Shown here: piece after piece, positions 34,540 through 44,120 of the stretch
Layout: each line of letters starts with the position of its first letter
How positions within the stretch are numbered: position 1 is the stretch's first letter
Assembly (NCBI GenBank): GCA_023444095.1
Contig: JAEZRP010000043.1
Span: forward strand, 62,001-126,000
DNA from: Bacillota bacterium
Lineage (GTDB): Bacteria; Bacillota; Clostridia; Christensenellales; Aristaeellaceae
Length of the DNA: 64,000 bases
Direction of reading: 5' to 3'
Position numbers and translations under genes: made by a program
Notes under the pieces: model-generated
The model's input: only the letters and a program-made list of their open reading frames with translations
Databases searched by the model: none
What the model was told of the DNA's origin: nothing

Positions 34540-34578
34540 GCCAATCCAGGAATGCCGGGTTTGATAAGGACGCGGCCC

Positions 34579-35841
34579 TCAGGGGCGGGCGGATGACATT
34601 CCCCTACGCCACACCCTCCGCGGACGCAGATGTTGGAAAAGGCGGGAAAGGAAGGGAATGCGGATCTTCTGCTTGCTGGTCACGTCGAAAGCGACGGCGG
34701 CGAGCAGGACGAGGCCTTTGACGACCTTCTGCATGTTCTGGTTCATGCCCATGATGGACATGCCGTTGTTGAGGGTGCCCATAATGAGCGCGCCGATGAG
34801 GGAGCCCGAGACGGTTCCCGTGCCGCCGTAGGCCGACGCGCCGCCGATGAAGCAGGCGGCGATGGTGTCAAGCTCGAAGGATTCGCCCGCCTGTGGCCCG
34901 GCGGAGTTCATGCGCGCGGTGAAGACGATGGCCGCGACGGCGGTCAAAAACGCCATGTTCGTGTAGGCGAAGAACATCATCCGGCGCGTGTTGACGCCCG
35001 AGAGGCGCGCGGCCTTGGCGTTGCCGCCGATGGCGTACAGATAGCGGCCCGGCACGGTCTTTGAGGTGAAGAACGTATAGACGATCAGCACGAGGCCGAC
35101 GGTGATGAGCACGATCGGCACGCCCTTGTACTGCCCGAGCTTCCAGAAAAACCACACCAGCGCGACCGAAATGAGCGCGCACTTTGCGAGCACGTAGGCA
35201 AGCCCCTCCGCGTGATAGCCCATGCGCCTCTTCTTCCCGCGGGAGAGAAGCTGCGTGACGGTGTAAACGAGCGCGAGGAACCCGCCCAGGAGCGCCGAGA
35301 CGAGCGCGAGCAGCTGCTTGCCCTCGACCTCCCCAATGTCGATGCCGAAGCTCAAAAAGCCCGTCGAGACGCTCAAAAACGCGTCCGGCAGATTCGAGAT
35401 CGTCTTGCTGTTGAGCGCGAGGAGCGCGAGTCCTTTCCAGAGAAGCATGCCCGCGAGCGTGCAGATGAAGGGCGGAATGTTTACGTAGGCGATCCAGAAA
35501 CCCTGCCACGCGCCAATCAGGATACCGACGCCCAGCGCGGCAGCGATGGCGAGGTAGGAGTTCATCCCCCACCGGTTCATGAAGATGCCCAGGCATGCGC
35601 CGATCAGACAGAGGATGGAGCCGACCGAGAGGTCGATGTTGCCGCCCGTCAGGATGCACTGGAGCATGCCGGTCGCGAGGATGATGACGTAGGCGTTCTG
35701 GTTGATGAGGTTTGAAATGTTCATGGGCTTTAGAAGCACGCCCTTTGTGAGCGCGTTGAAGAGCACTACGATCACCACCAGCACGATCAGCATCATGTAC
35801 TGCCGGAGATTCTTCTTCAGATTGACCGCCAAGCTATTCAT
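34579..35841 (-). CDS. mmsB: sugar ABC transporter permease (MmsB/GguB/XylH type)
   Basis: 420 residues with about eleven membrane helices. [17 protein letters not shown] is the family signature for monosaccharide (CUT2) permeases. [18 protein letters not shown] is the EAA-like loop that meets the ATPase. The long loop after residue 180 is typical of the MmsB/XylH branch. It forms the membrane channel with the two-domain ATPase encoded just upstream, overlapping it by 8 bp. Gene order chvE-mmsA-mmsB is the standard one for these importers. The symbol is by family; the sugar (xylose, galactose, arabinose or similar) is not known. Confidence 0.9.
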   Translation of the reverse strand: MNSLAVNLKKNLRQYMMLIVLVVIVVLFNALTKGVLLKPMNISNLINQNAYVIILATGMLQCILTGGNIDLSVGSILCLIGACLGIFMNRWGMNSYLAIAAALGVGILIGAWQGFWIAYVNIPPFICTLAGMLLWKGLALLALNSKTISNLPDAFLSVSTGFLSFGIDIGEVEGKQLLALVSALLGGFLALVYTVTQLLSRGKKRRMGYHAEGLAYVLAKCALISVALVWFFWKLGQYKGVPIVLITVGLVLIVYTFFTSKTVPGRYLYAIGGNAKAARLSGVNTRRMMFFAYTNMAFLTAVAAIVFTARMNSAGPQAGESFELDTIAACFIGGASAYGGTGTVSGSLIGALIMGTLNNGMSIMGMNQNMQKVVKGLVLLAAVAFDVTSKQKIRIPFLSRLFQHLRPRRVWRRGMSSARP

Positions 35842-37387
35842 CTTTCACGTCTCCCTTGCTTGCCTGCATGATGAGGTTCATGATGTGCTCCTGGCTCGCG
35901 TCCTCGCGCGCGACCTCGCCCACGATCCTGCCCTCGCACATGACATAGATCCGGTCGCACATGCCGATGAGCTCCGGCAGCTCCGAGGACACCATGAGCA
36001 CGCACTTGCCCGCGGCGACGAGATCGTTGATGATCATGTAGATCTCATATTTCGCGTTGACGTCGATGCCGCGCGTAGGCTCGTCGAGCATCATGACGTC
36101 TGGCTCTGCGAACATCCACTTGCCCACCAGCACCTTCTGCTGGTTTCCCCCGGAGAGGTTTTCAACGCGCATTTCGACATCCGGCGCCTTCACGCGCAGG
36201 CTCGCCCGCGCTTTTTCGGCGGCGCGTGCCTCCGCGTCCCTGTCGATCACCCCGTGGTTCGATACGAACGCCATGCGCGAAAGCGTGGTGTTGTGCTTGA
36301 GCGAATTGGAGAGCACCAGTCCGTCGCCCTTGCGGTCCTCCGTCACATACGCGAGGCCCGCGCGAATCGCGGCTGAGATCGAGGGAAGATCGAGAACCTT
36401 CCCGTCTTTTTTGACGGTTCCGGAGATTTGCGTGCCGTAGGCCTTGCCGAACACCGACTGGCACAGTTCCGTGCGCCCCGCACCGATGAGTCCCGCGATC
36501 CCCACCACCTCTCCGCGCCGGACGAAGAGCGACACGTCATCCACCACCCTGCGCTCGGTGTAGAGCGGATGGTACACCGTCCAATGCTCGATCTCAAACG
36601 CCATATCGCCGATTTGGGGCGTTCTGCGCGGAAAGCGGTCGACCATCTCGCGGCCCACCATACCCTTGATGATGCGCGCCTCGCTGACGGGCGTTCCGCG
36701 CTCGTTGTCCAGCGTTTCGATCACCGCGCCGTCGCGGATCACGGTGATTTTATCTGCCACATACGCGATTTCGCCCAGCTTGTGGGAGATGATGATCGAC
36801 GTGATCCCCCGGTTTTTCTTGAACTCGATCAGAAGGTCGAGGAGCTTTTTCGAGTCGATCTCGTTGAGCGAGGACGTCGGCTCGTCGAGGATCAAAAGAC
36901 GCACGTTCTTCGCGAGCGCCTTTGCGATCTCCACCAACTGCTGCTTGCCGGTGCCGATGTCCTTGACGAGCGTCTCGGGACTTTCCGTGAGTCCGACCAT
37001 TTGCATGTACTTTCTGGCCTGGTCGTTGGTCTGGTCCCAGTTGATGACGCTCATTTTGCTGCGCTCGTTTCCTAGAAACATATTTTCCGCGATCGAGAGA
37101 TAGGGAACCAGCGCCAGTTCCTGATGAATGATGACGATGCCCCTCTTCTCCGAATCGCGGATGGTTCGAAAGCGGCACTCGGCGCCCTCGTAGACAATTT
37201 CGCCCTCGTAGTCGCCGTGCGGATAAATGCCTGAGAGCACGTTCATGAGGGTGGACTTCCCCGCGCCGTTTTCGCCCACGAGCGCGTGAATCTCCCCCTC
37301 CTCGACGACGAGGTTCACGTCGCTGAGCGCCCTGACGCCCGGAAATTCCTTTGTGATCGCGCGCATCTCGAGCAATTTGTTTGTCAT
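35834..37387 (-). CDS. mmsA: sugar ABC transporter ATP-binding protein (MmsA/GguA/XylG type)
   Basis: 517 residues with two ABC domains in tandem, as usual for CUT2 systems. First domain: [16 protein letters not shown], signature [29 protein letters not shown]. Second domain: [16 protein letters not shown], a degenerate Walker A lacking the normal GKS as is typical, then [15 protein letters not shown] and [15 protein letters not shown]. It powers import of a monosaccharide. ATG 37387 (AGGAAGGA upstream) is chosen; the frame extends upstream without support. It sits between the binding-protein and permease genes. Confidence 0.93.
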   Translation of the reverse strand: MTNKLLEMRAITKEFPGVRALSDVNLVVEEGEIHALVGENGAGKSTLMNVLSGIYPHGDYEGEIVYEGAECRFRTIRDSEKRGIVIIHQELALVPYLSIAENMFLGNERSKMSVINWDQTNDQARKYMQMVGLTESPETLVKDIGTGKQQLVEIAKALAKNVRLLILDEPTSSLNEIDSKKLLDLLIEFKKNRGITSIIISHKLGEIAYVADKITVIRDGAVIETLDNERGTPVSEARIIKGMVGREMVDRFPRRTPQIGDMAFEIEHWTVYHPLYTERRVVDDVSLFVRRGEVVGIAGLIGAGRTELCQSVFGKAYGTQISGTVKKDGKVLDLPSISAAIRAGLAYVTEDRKGDGLVLSNSLKHNTTLSRMAFVSNHGVIDRDAEARAAEKARASLRVKAPDVEMRVENLSGGNQQKVLVGKWMFAEPDVMMLDEPTRGIDVNAKYEIYMIINDLVAAGKCVLMVSSELPELIGMCDRIYVMCEGRIVGEVAREDASQEHIMNLIMQASKGDVKDE

Positions 37388-37462
37388 TTTCAGTCCTTCC
37401 TCTCGGACAATTTCAAAACGAGGGGGCGGGAAGCCCGCCGCCCTCATCTTTTTGTCCCCTGA

Positions 37463-38518
37463 TTACTGCGCCAGATCGGCCTCCGTGTAGTAGCCGGAAT
37501 CGATGAGCAACTCCTTGTAGTTGTCGATGTTCGCGAATACCGGGTCGCACAGGAAAGAGGGAACGACCTTCACGCCGTTGTCGTAGGTGGTGGTGTCGTT
37601 CACGGGAACCTCTTCGCCCTTCATGATCGCGTCAACCATGGTGACCACCTGCGCGGCCAGCGTGCGGGTGTCCTTGAAGACGGACATCGCCTGATAGCCT
37701 GCGATGATGTTCTTGGTGTTTGCAATGTCGCAGTCCTGGCCGGTGATGACCGGGAAGTCGTCGAGCGTGAAGCCCGCGGCGATCAGGGAATTGGTAACGC
37801 CCAGCGCCAGAGAATCATTCGGCGAGAGCACGAGGTCGAGGTGCGTGCCGTCCGCGTAGTAGGCGGTCAGGAGGTTATCCATGCGCTCCTGCGCGGTCTG
37901 GGTGGACCACTTGAGGATGGCGCAGGTCTCAAAGTCCATCTGGCCGGAGACGACCTTCAGCTTGCCCGCCTCGATGTAGGGCATGAGAAGGTCCATCGCG
38001 CCCGCGTTGAAGTAAAGCGCGTTGTTGTCGTCCGGGGAGCCCGCGAAGATCTCCATGTTGAAAGTCTTGTCGGTGTTCGCGAGGTCGAAGCGGTCGATGA
38101 GGTACTGGCCCTGGATGGCGCCGACCTTGTAGTTATCAAAGGTGGCGTAGTAGTCGACCGCGTCGGTGCCCTTGATGAGGCGATCGTACGCGATGACCGG
38201 GATGCCCTCTTCCTTGGCGGTGGCGAGCACGTTGACGAGCGACTCGCCGTCGATGGAGGCGATGACGAGCGCGTCCACACCGTTTAAGATCATGTTCTCG
38301 ATGTCGGAAACCTGCTGCGCGGTGTCGTTGTCGGAGTAGGTCAAGATGACCTCGTAGCCGGCGGCCTCAAGCTGCGCCTTCATGTTCGCGCCATCCTGAT
38401 TCCACCTCTGGAGGCTTTGCGTGGGCATCGCCACGCCGATCTTGCCCTCGGCGACCGCCGACGCACCCATCGCCAGCACCAGCATGAGCACAAACGCAGT
38501 AACGAGTATCTTCCTCAT
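37463..38518 (-). CDS. chvE: sugar ABC transporter substrate-binding protein (ChvE type)
   Basis: 351 residues. The Sec signal peptide (MRKILVTAFVLMLVLAMGASAVA) has no lipobox Cys, although Gram-positive binding proteins are usually lipoproteins; retention may be through the permease. The mature part is a type I periplasmic-binding fold: IGVAMPTQSLQRWNQDGANM, then DNDTAQQVSDIENMI, VIAYDRLI and VITGQDCDIANTKNI, closest to ChvE/multiple-monosaccharide binding proteins. ATG 38518 (AGAGGG nine bases upstream) is preferred over ATG 38527. It is first gene of the ABC operon. The ligand is not deducible. Confidence 0.9.
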   Translation of the reverse strand: MRKILVTAFVLMLVLAMGASAVAEGKIGVAMPTQSLQRWNQDGANMKAQLEAAGYEVILTYSDNDTAQQVSDIENMILNGVDALVIASIDGESLVNVLATAKEEGIPVIAYDRLIKGTDAVDYYATFDNYKVGAIQGQYLIDRFDLANTDKTFNMEIFAGSPDDNNALYFNAGAMDLLMPYIEAGKLKVVSGQMDFETCAILKWSTQTAQERMDNLLTAYYADGTHLDLVLSPNDSLALGVTNSLIAAGFTLDDFPVITGQDCDIANTKNIIAGYQAMSVFKDTRTLAAQVVTMVDAIMKGEEVPVNDTTTYDNGVKVVPSFLCDPVFANIDNYKELLIDSGYYTEADLAQ

Positions 38519-38584
38519 AAGCCACATCCCTCTTTCTCTATTTACCGGCGCAAAACCCGCCGATAACAGCAATTGAACGAATTC

Positions 38585-38613
38585 ATTATATCATTATTCT
38601 CAATTATCGTAAA
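38585..38613 (-). promoter_or_regulatory. chvE operon promoter
   Basis: TTTACG (38608-38613) and TATAAT (38585-38590) on the minus strand with a 17-bp spacer, in an AT-rich pocket (38575-38635) that contrasts with the surrounding GC-rich DNA. Confidence 0.6.
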
Positions 38614-38671
38614 TATTCCGCCCGATTGCTAAAGCGTTTTGACTGTCAGGAAAATTATCAACAAAGTTCGG

Positions 38672-38694
38672 AAAAAAGCGCCCTTTCTGGGCGC
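38672..38694 (-). terminator. intrinsic terminator of the six-hairpin glycosidase gene
   Basis: Minus strand GCGCCC-agaaa-GGGCGC followed by TTTTTT, about 20 bp after the stop codon at 38716. Confidence 0.9.
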
Positions 38695-38715
38695 TGCAAA
38701 CTTTTGATATTTATG

Positions 38716-40536
38716 TCATTTCTTGCGTGTCAGTGCGGCGAGCGCCGCCTCGATGTTGATCGCGCTCTCCCAGGGTCGGCAGCGCGTGCCGAAGGGGCGG
38801 TTATCCTCGTAATACTCGACCCATGCGCCCGCGCTGTCGCGGATGGCGAGCATGCGGGAGAGAAGGTCGTCCGCGGAAGCGCCGAGCTTCGTCGCGGCGT
38901 AGAGGATGAGTCCGTAATCGTAGCCGAGGCTTTTTCCGCCGCCGGGGAGGGAGGAAACCGCGCCGGTTTCACGGAACGAACCGAGAGTGGCCCCGACGGC
39001 GGCGCGGATCTCTGCCTCCGGCACGAGGTCCGATCCCATGTACGCGTGCATCAAGAGGGTCGAAATGAGGGGATACTCCGTCTCCGGCGCCTCTGGAAGC
39101 GGACCCTTCGCGTAACACGCGGGGCAGACGTAGTTCGCGTCGTTCAAGTGGCGCAGCCAGCCGAAACCCATGCACCCCTCCCCGCTTCGCAGGCATACGC
39201 CGTGGCGGAATGCGGGGTACTTGAGGCCCATGCGGCGGGCGCGGCTGTTGGCGACCCAGCCGTCTGCGCGACGAAAATTCTTCCGGTAAGCTGCCCTCGC
39301 GCGCCGCACATCGCTCAGCATGCGATCCGGAAAGTCCGGCGTCACACCGGCCAATCGCTCCACGCCCCGGATATAGAGCATGGTCGCCTCCATGGAGCCG
39401 TCGAGCAAAACGTTACGCGGGAAGATGCCGCCCGCGACATAGGTCTCATCGCCGTTGAAGGGGAGCATGTCTGCATGAAGGTCGACCGCCTGCGCGGCGA
39501 CCGCCCAGTTGAGCATGGGGCGAAGCGTCTCGAAGAAGTCCCGGTCGCCCGTCGCGTCCAGGTAGTCGCACGCCTGCGCGACGAGGTAGCCCGTAATCTC
39601 GACCAAATCATTTTCGTGGACGTGGAACATGTCCGGGACGCCGATGCCCTGCGCGTTCTGGATGCGGCCCGACCGCTGGTACGTCTCCCGGTAGAAGCGC
39701 AGAATTTCCCTCGCCTCCGCAAAGCAGCCCAGCGCGAGAAGCCCGCGCGACACGCCGTACTGATCGCGCACGTAGGCCAGATGGTAATTGCTTCCAGCGA
39801 GCACGCCGCCGGATACGCCCTGCTGGGCGCGGATGAGGAGCGCCACATCGTCGGCCGCAGCCTCGACCTCTGCGCGCATGGGATGATCTTCGTCCAGCGG
39901 CCGGGCGTTTTCCCTGCGCCTTTTGAGAAAGGCCGCGTCCGCCGCGCCACGTGCGCGCGCGAGCGCGTCGAAGCCCAGATCGAGCGCCGCACCCATGCTC
40001 ATCGCGCAGGATCGGAGATCTCCGGACGCGACGTATAGAACGCCTTCCCCGCGCGCGGTGAACGCGATTTCATCGCCGGTCATTTCGGCGTCGCAGTCCC
40101 CCGTGAACACGATCTGCATATACCGGTATTCGTGGGTGGGGTACCAGTTGTAGGCCGGCGCTCCGCCGGGAATGGTCAAAAGGTACGCATCGGCGCAGTC
40201 CGGGTACATCTCCGCGTTCCGGATCAGCGGGAACCCCCAGCCGCCGATCCTCCAGCGCGCGGGCGCGTTGAGCCGCCACCTTCTGGCGAGGCAGTTGATT
40301 TCCTCTCCCACCGCGTCCTCGTAAGTTCCCTCCGGCGCGCGGTGGATGTATGCGCCCCTCTCCATACCCCGCGCGGGCGGTGCGAAAGGGGCGGCGTCCG
40401 CGCGCCGCAGAGAAAGGGCCGTTGGCGCGGTGTAGGGCGAGCCGAACGCCTGCTCCCACTCCGCCCCGTGGCCGTATGCGATGACCGATCCGTTTCCGAG
40501 CGCCCAGAGTGCGCCGTCGTCCCGTTCAACGTTCAT
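38716..40536 (-). CDS. six-hairpin glycosidase-like protein (alpha/alpha barrel), probable glycoside hydrolase
   Basis: 606 residues, no signal peptide. The first 200 residues are beta-rich (MNVERDDGALWALGNGSVI, ending YVASGDLRSCAMSMGAA). The rest is a long helical repeat domain with YHLAYVRDQYGVSRGLLALGCF, HVHENDLVEITGYLVAQACDYL, FNGDETYVAGGI and YPLISTLLMHAYMG, the texture of (alpha/alpha)6-barrel enzymes such as GH15/GH65/GH63-like families. Candidate acids are the Asp/Glu in YVRDQYG and NGDETY. I cannot assign a GH family. It lies upstream of, and on the same strand as, the sugar ABC operon and lacZ-type gene, which suggests oligosaccharide breakdown. ATG 40536 follows GGAGGAG. Confidence 0.65.
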   Translation of the reverse strand: MNVERDDGALWALGNGSVIAYGHGAEWEQAFGSPYTAPTALSLRRADAAPFAPPARGMERGAYIHRAPEGTYEDAVGEEINCLARRWRLNAPARWRIGGWGFPLIRNAEMYPDCADAYLLTIPGGAPAYNWYPTHEYRYMQIVFTGDCDAEMTGDEIAFTARGEGVLYVASGDLRSCAMSMGAALDLGFDALARARGAADAAFLKRRRENARPLDEDHPMRAEVEAAADDVALLIRAQQGVSGGVLAGSNYHLAYVRDQYGVSRGLLALGCFAEAREILRFYRETYQRSGRIQNAQGIGVPDMFHVHENDLVEITGYLVAQACDYLDATGDRDFFETLRPMLNWAVAAQAVDLHADMLPFNGDETYVAGGIFPRNVLLDGSMEATMLYIRGVERLAGVTPDFPDRMLSDVRRARAAYRKNFRRADGWVANSRARRMGLKYPAFRHGVCLRSGEGCMGFGWLRHLNDANYVCPACYAKGPLPEAPETEYPLISTLLMHAYMGSDLVPEAEIRAAVGATLGSFRETGAVSSLPGGGKSLGYDYGLILYAATKLGASADDLLSRMLAIRDSAGAWVEYYEDNRPFGTRCRPWESAINIEAALAALTRKK

Positions 40537-40580
40537 GGAATCTACTCCTCCATTTTTGCATCAGGATAACAGAAATCTGC

Positions 40581-40628
40581 GCGCGCGTAAACCATTTTGT
40601 TGACGCGCGCATTGCGGCGTGCTACATT
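40581..40628. promoter_or_regulatory. divergent promoter region with GC-rich inverted repeat
   Basis: Plus: TTGACG (40600-40605) and TACATT (40623-40628), 17-bp spacer, for the M24 peptidase. Minus: TTTACG (40586-40591) as -35 for the glycosidase, with a weak TTATCC about 16 bp away. An inverted repeat GCGCGCGT (40581-40588) / ACGCGCGC (40603-40610) overlaps both -35 boxes, so one bound factor could control both genes. Confidence 0.55.
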
Positions 40629-40651
40629 ATTCACAAATGGAGGGGATTCGG

Positions 40652-41839
40652 ATGGACAGGCTTGTCATGGAAAAGGTAAGTCAGGCGATCGACCTCATGG
40701 GGGCGCACGACCTCGACTGCTGGGTGATCTTCACGCACGAAACGGGCCGCGAGGCGGACCAGACGTACCCCATCCTCATGGGTGCGCTCGACCTGGGCGG
40801 AGGAATCCTGCTTCTGACGCGGGGCGGGCGGCGCGTGGCCATCATCTCCGGGCTCGACCGGTCGCTCCCCGCGTCGACGGGCGCTTGGGACGAAGTCGTC
40901 GTCTACACTCGGGAGAAGAGCGCACTCGAGAACCTCGTCGAGATTCTGCGCGCTGAGAACCCGCGCACGATCGGCGCGAACTTTTCGGAGACGAACCCGC
41001 TCGCGGACGGGCTGGGCCATGGGAAGTACATCGTCCTGAAGCGCGCGCTGGACGCGGCGGGATTGGGCGACCGGCTCGTCGGTGCGGAGGCGGTAGCGTC
41101 CGCGCTGCGGCAGGTTAAGACTGGCGCCGAGATCGGACGGATCCGCGCGGCGATCGCGGCGGCGAACGGCGTGTTCCGGGACTTCCGCAGCCGCCTCGAA
41201 CCCGGCATGAGCGGCATCGAGCTGTTCCGGCTCATCGGGGAGCTTCGCGCGGCGCGGGGCGCGACGAACGGCTGGAGCGCGTACAATGACCCAATACTGA
41301 CCGTCGGGCCGGTCTCCTACATGGGCCACACGCCGCCGCCCGAGGGATTGACCTTTGACCGGGGGATGCTTCTGCAGGTGGATCTGGGACTGCGGCTGGA
41401 CGGCTACTGCTCGGACTTCCAGCGGATGTTTTACGCCACAAGACCCATGGAAACCCACGCCCCCGCCGAGATCGAGCGGCTGTTCGCGGGCGTGCACGAA
41501 GGGATCAGCCGGATGATCGCGGCGATCGGCCCGGGCGTCCCGAACGACGGGGTCACGAAGCTCGCCTTCGAGGCGATCACGGACCTCGGCTTCCCGGAGC
41601 CACAGTACGGGGGCGGGCATCAGCTCGGGCGCGCGGTGCACGACGGCGGCGTGGGGCTTCTGAGCTATCATGCGCCCATGCCGGGCGAGATCATGAAACG
41701 TGGAAACGTGTTCACCGTCGAGGGCCTCGAGACGCGCCTCGCACCCTACGGCTGGGTAAGCCTCGAGGAAGACGTGGTGGTGACGGAGAGCGGCTGCGAG
41801 GTGCTGACCGAGCGACAGACGGAAATCTGGTGCGTTTGA
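40652..41839 (+). CDS. M24-family metallopeptidase (Xaa-Pro aminopeptidase-like)
   Basis: 395 residues. The N-terminal creatinase-like domain (1-160) is followed by a pita-bread catalytic domain with the two-metal ligand set visible: Asp244 (LQVDLGLRLDG), Asp255 (SDFQRMF), His323 (GGGHQLGRAVHDGG), Glu357 (FTVEGLE) and Glu373 (LEEDVVVTE). It cleaves N-terminal residues before Pro, or acts as a related peptidase. ATG 40652 follows GGAGGG and a 17-bp-spaced promoter lies upstream. It is monocistronic and followed by a strong bidirectional hairpin. Confidence 0.92.
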   Translation: MDRLVMEKVSQAIDLMGAHDLDCWVIFTHETGREADQTYPILMGALDLGGGILLLTRGGRRVAIISGLDRSLPASTGAWDEVVVYTREKSALENLVEILRAENPRTIGANFSETNPLADGLGHGKYIVLKRALDAAGLGDRLVGAEAVASALRQVKTGAEIGRIRAAIAAANGVFRDFRSRLEPGMSGIELFRLIGELRAARGATNGWSAYNDPILTVGPVSYMGHTPPPEGLTFDRGMLLQVDLGLRLDGYCSDFQRMFYATRPMETHAPAEIERLFAGVHEGISRMIAAIGPGVPNDGVTKLAFEAITDLGFPEPQYGGGHQLGRAVHDGGVGLLSYHAPMPGEIMKRGNVFTVEGLETRLAPYGWVSLEEDVVVTESGCEVLTERQTEIWCV

Positions 41840-41853
41840 CGCCAAAAAGAAGG

Positions 41854-41878
41854 ACCGGGGAGCGGCTCGCTCCCCGGT
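41854..41878. terminator. bidirectional terminator between the M24 peptidase and the lipase-like gene
   Basis: Perfect 11-bp stem ACCGGGGAGCG (41854-41864) / CGCTCCCCGGT (41868-41878) with a GCT loop. On the minus strand it is followed by CCTTCTTTTTGG, serving the lipase operon best; on the plus strand only TTCCC follows. Confidence 0.8.
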
Positions 41879-41881
41879 TCC

Positions 41882-42928
41882 CTATTGCGCTTCGCGCGCC
41901 CGCATGAGTTCGACATACACCGTTGGCCTGTGCTGGTCAAAAAAGCTCGCGTCGCTCGTTCCCATAAAAAGGGAAAAGAAGCCGGTCATATCGTTCTGGC
42001 TCGTCATGATTCGCTGGAAGAGCGCCTGCGTCTCCGGGGACGGCGCGCCGTTCGTGAACGCGTCCGCGACTGCCTGAAAGAGTTCAAAGAATGTGATTCC
42101 GTCGTCCGAGAGTCCGAGCGCGGTCAGGCTGTGGCGGTCGCCATAGTAAGAGGCGATGTCCGGGCAGACGCCGAGGAGCGCGAGGAACATCTCGTGCATC
42201 TCGGCGTTCACGTTGTCCGGGTCGCGCAGCTCGATGTCCACGCCCGCGCGGCAGAAGCCCCACGCCGGGAGTGGCATCCGCGTCACGGCATCGTTCATGT
42301 TGACAAGATTAAAAATATTCGTATGCGCTGCGTCCGCCGTGCGCACCGTGTTCGGCGTGGCGAAGGTATAGACGTACACGTCCTCCGGGCCGTATTCTTC
42401 GTCGAGCAGCACGCCCAGAAGGTTCGCGCACGCCGCGCCCCGGCTGTACCCCGTCGCGAGCACGACGGGGTTTTCATATTGGTCGATGTCGGGCTTCGCG
42501 GCGTCGAAGATCGATTGCGCCGCCGCCATGAAGTTCTCGGCGTACCGGCAGTCCTCGCCCGTTTCGCCCGCAAAGTCGAAGTTCGAGTACCACTCCCCGT
42601 CGGCCGTGCCGCGGATCGAGATCACGACGAGCGGGCGGGGCTCTCCGCGAACCTCCGCCTCCCCGGCTGCGACGGTGTAGGCACTCGTGTGCGAATGGTC
42701 GGAAACGGGCTTTCCATAGTTTTCCTGCCGGAGTACCTCAAAACCCATGCCCTCGAAAAGCGTCCGCGCGTCCCCGGCGGTCTGCGGTCCGGCGAGCGGA
42801 AGGACGGAGAACGCCGTTTCCATTGAAAAGGCGTCGCTTTCGTGCGGAATGATGATTTTGCCTCCCTCCGCAAAGCCTGACAGAGACAGGAGCGCGAGCG
42901 CGAGAAGCGGGCACAAGAACTTTTTCAT
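41882..42928 (-). CDS. secreted class-3-lipase-like alpha/beta hydrolase
   Basis: 348 residues with a Sec signal peptide (MKKFLCPLLALALLSLSGFAEG). The body has VVISIRGTADGEWYSNF and the nucleophile elbow GYSRG (Ser162 of ATGYSRGAACANLLG). It also has YTFATPNTV and a plausible Asp/His pair in NMNDAVTRMPLP and DRHSLTALGL, the layout of fungal-type class 3 lipases. Natural substrate unknown. ATG 42928 (GAGGAAAG upstream) is seven bases after the UDP-glucose dehydrogenase stop, so it is probably the last gene of an ABC-F / dehydrogenase / lipase operon. Confidence 0.82.
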   Translation of the reverse strand: MKKFLCPLLALALLSLSGFAEGGKIIIPHESDAFSMETAFSVLPLAGPQTAGDARTLFEGMGFEVLRQENYGKPVSDHSHTSAYTVAAGEAEVRGEPRPLVVISIRGTADGEWYSNFDFAGETGEDCRYAENFMAAAQSIFDAAKPDIDQYENPVVLATGYSRGAACANLLGVLLDEEYGPEDVYVYTFATPNTVRTADAAHTNIFNLVNMNDAVTRMPLPAWGFCRAGVDIELRDPDNVNAEMHEMFLALLGVCPDIASYYGDRHSLTALGLSDDGITFFELFQAVADAFTNGAPSPETQALFQRIMTSQNDMTGFFSLFMGTSDASFFDQHRPTVYVELMRAREAQ

Positions 42929-42935
42929 ACTTTCC

Positions 42936-44120
42936 TCAATCCCTGAAATAGATGTCCCGCGTGTAGACCTTGTCCATGACATCCGCAATCTCCGCCGAAT
43001 ACCGATTCGCGAGGATCACGTCGCTCATCGCCTTGAACGCCCCGAGGTCGCGGATGACGCGGCTGTTGAAAAACAGTTCCTCGGAGAGCGTCGGCTCGTA
43101 CACCACGACCTCGATGCCCTTGGCCTTGATCCGCTTCATGACGCCCTGGATGCTCGACTGTCGGAAGTTGTCGGAGCCCGCCTTCATGGTGAGCCGGTAA
43201 ACGCCCACCACCTTCGGGCCTTTCTCGATGATCCGGTCGGCGATGAAGTCCTTGCGTGTGGAATTCGCCGCGACGATCGCGCCGATGATGTTGTTGGGCA
43301 CGTCCTTGTAGTTCGCGAGCAGCTGCTTGGTGTCCTTCGGCAGACAATAGCCGCCGTAGCCGAAGGACGGGTTGTTGTAGTGCGTGCCGATGCGCGGATC
43401 GAGGCATACGCCCTCGATGATCGGGCGGGTATCGAGATTGCGCGCCTCGGCGTAGGAGTCAAGCTCGTTGAAAAAACTCACCCTGAGCGCCAGGTACGTG
43501 TTCGCGAACAGCTTCACGGCCTCCGCCTCGGTCGGGTTCATAAAAAGCGTCTCGACGTTCTCCTTGACGGCGCCCTCTTTCAGGAGGTTCGCGAATACTT
43601 CCGCCGCCTTTCTGAGCCGCGCGTTTTTGACCGGCACGCCCACGATCACGCGCGAGGGGAAAAGGTTATCGTAGAGCGCGCGGCCCTCGCGCAGGAATTC
43701 CGGCGAGAACAGGATGTTGTCGCAGAAGAGCCGCGCGCGCACCGCCTCCGTGAAGCCCACGGGCACGGTGGATTTCAGGATCATCACCGCGTCGGGATTC
43801 GCCTCGATCACCTTTTGGATCACGTCCTCGACGGACGACGTGTCGAAGTAGTTGCGCTTCGGGTCGTAGTTGGTGGGTGTCGCGACGATCACGAAGTCCG
43901 CATCGGCGAACGCCGCGCGCCAGTCCGCAGTCGCGGTCAAATCGAGCGCCCTGTGGGCGAGGTAGTCCTCGATCTCCGGATCGGCGATCGGCGACACGCG
44001 CTCCGAGATCATTTTAACCTTCTCCGGCACGATGTCATACAGCGTCACCTGATTTTTCTGCGCGAGCAGCACCGCGTTTGAGAGCCCGACATACCCCGCG
44101 CCCGCGACGGCGATCCTCAT
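42936..44120 (-). CDS. ugd: UDP-glucose 6-dehydrogenase family
   Basis: 394 residues, the length of the short Ugd branch. NAD-binding Rossmann start [19 protein letters not shown], then [36 protein letters not shown], and the catalytic Cys259 in [14 protein letters not shown]. It makes UDP-glucuronate from UDP-glucose with 2 NAD, for capsular or wall polymers. ATG 44120 overlaps the ABC-F stop (ATGA). A related sugar substrate (for example UDP-ManNAc) cannot be fully excluded, but the motif set fits Ugd best. Confidence 0.92.
   Translation of the reverse strand: MRIAVAGAGYVGLSNAVLLAQKNQVTLYDIVPEKVKMISERVSPIADPEIEDYLAHRALDLTATADWRAAFADADFVIVATPTNYDPKRNYFDTSSVEDVIQKVIEANPDAVMILKSTVPVGFTEAVRARLFCDNILFSPEFLREGRALYDNLFPSRVIVGVPVKNARLRKAAEVFANLLKEGAVKENVETLFMNPTEAEAVKLFANTYLALRVSFFNELDSYAEARNLDTRPIIEGVCLDPRIGTHYNNPSFGYGGYCLPKDTKQLLANYKDVPNNIIGAIVAANSTRKDFIADRIIEKGPKVVGVYRLTMKAGSDNFRQSSIQGVMKRIKAKGIEVVVYEPTLSEELFFNSRVIRDLGAFKAMSDVILANRYSAEIADVMDKVYTRDIYFRD

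Noticed and set aside
38628..38645. CTAAAGCGTTTTG resembling a LacI/CcpA-type site upstream of the chvE promoter
   Set aside because: Only a half-match with wrong spacing to the catabolite-response consensus; too weak to call.
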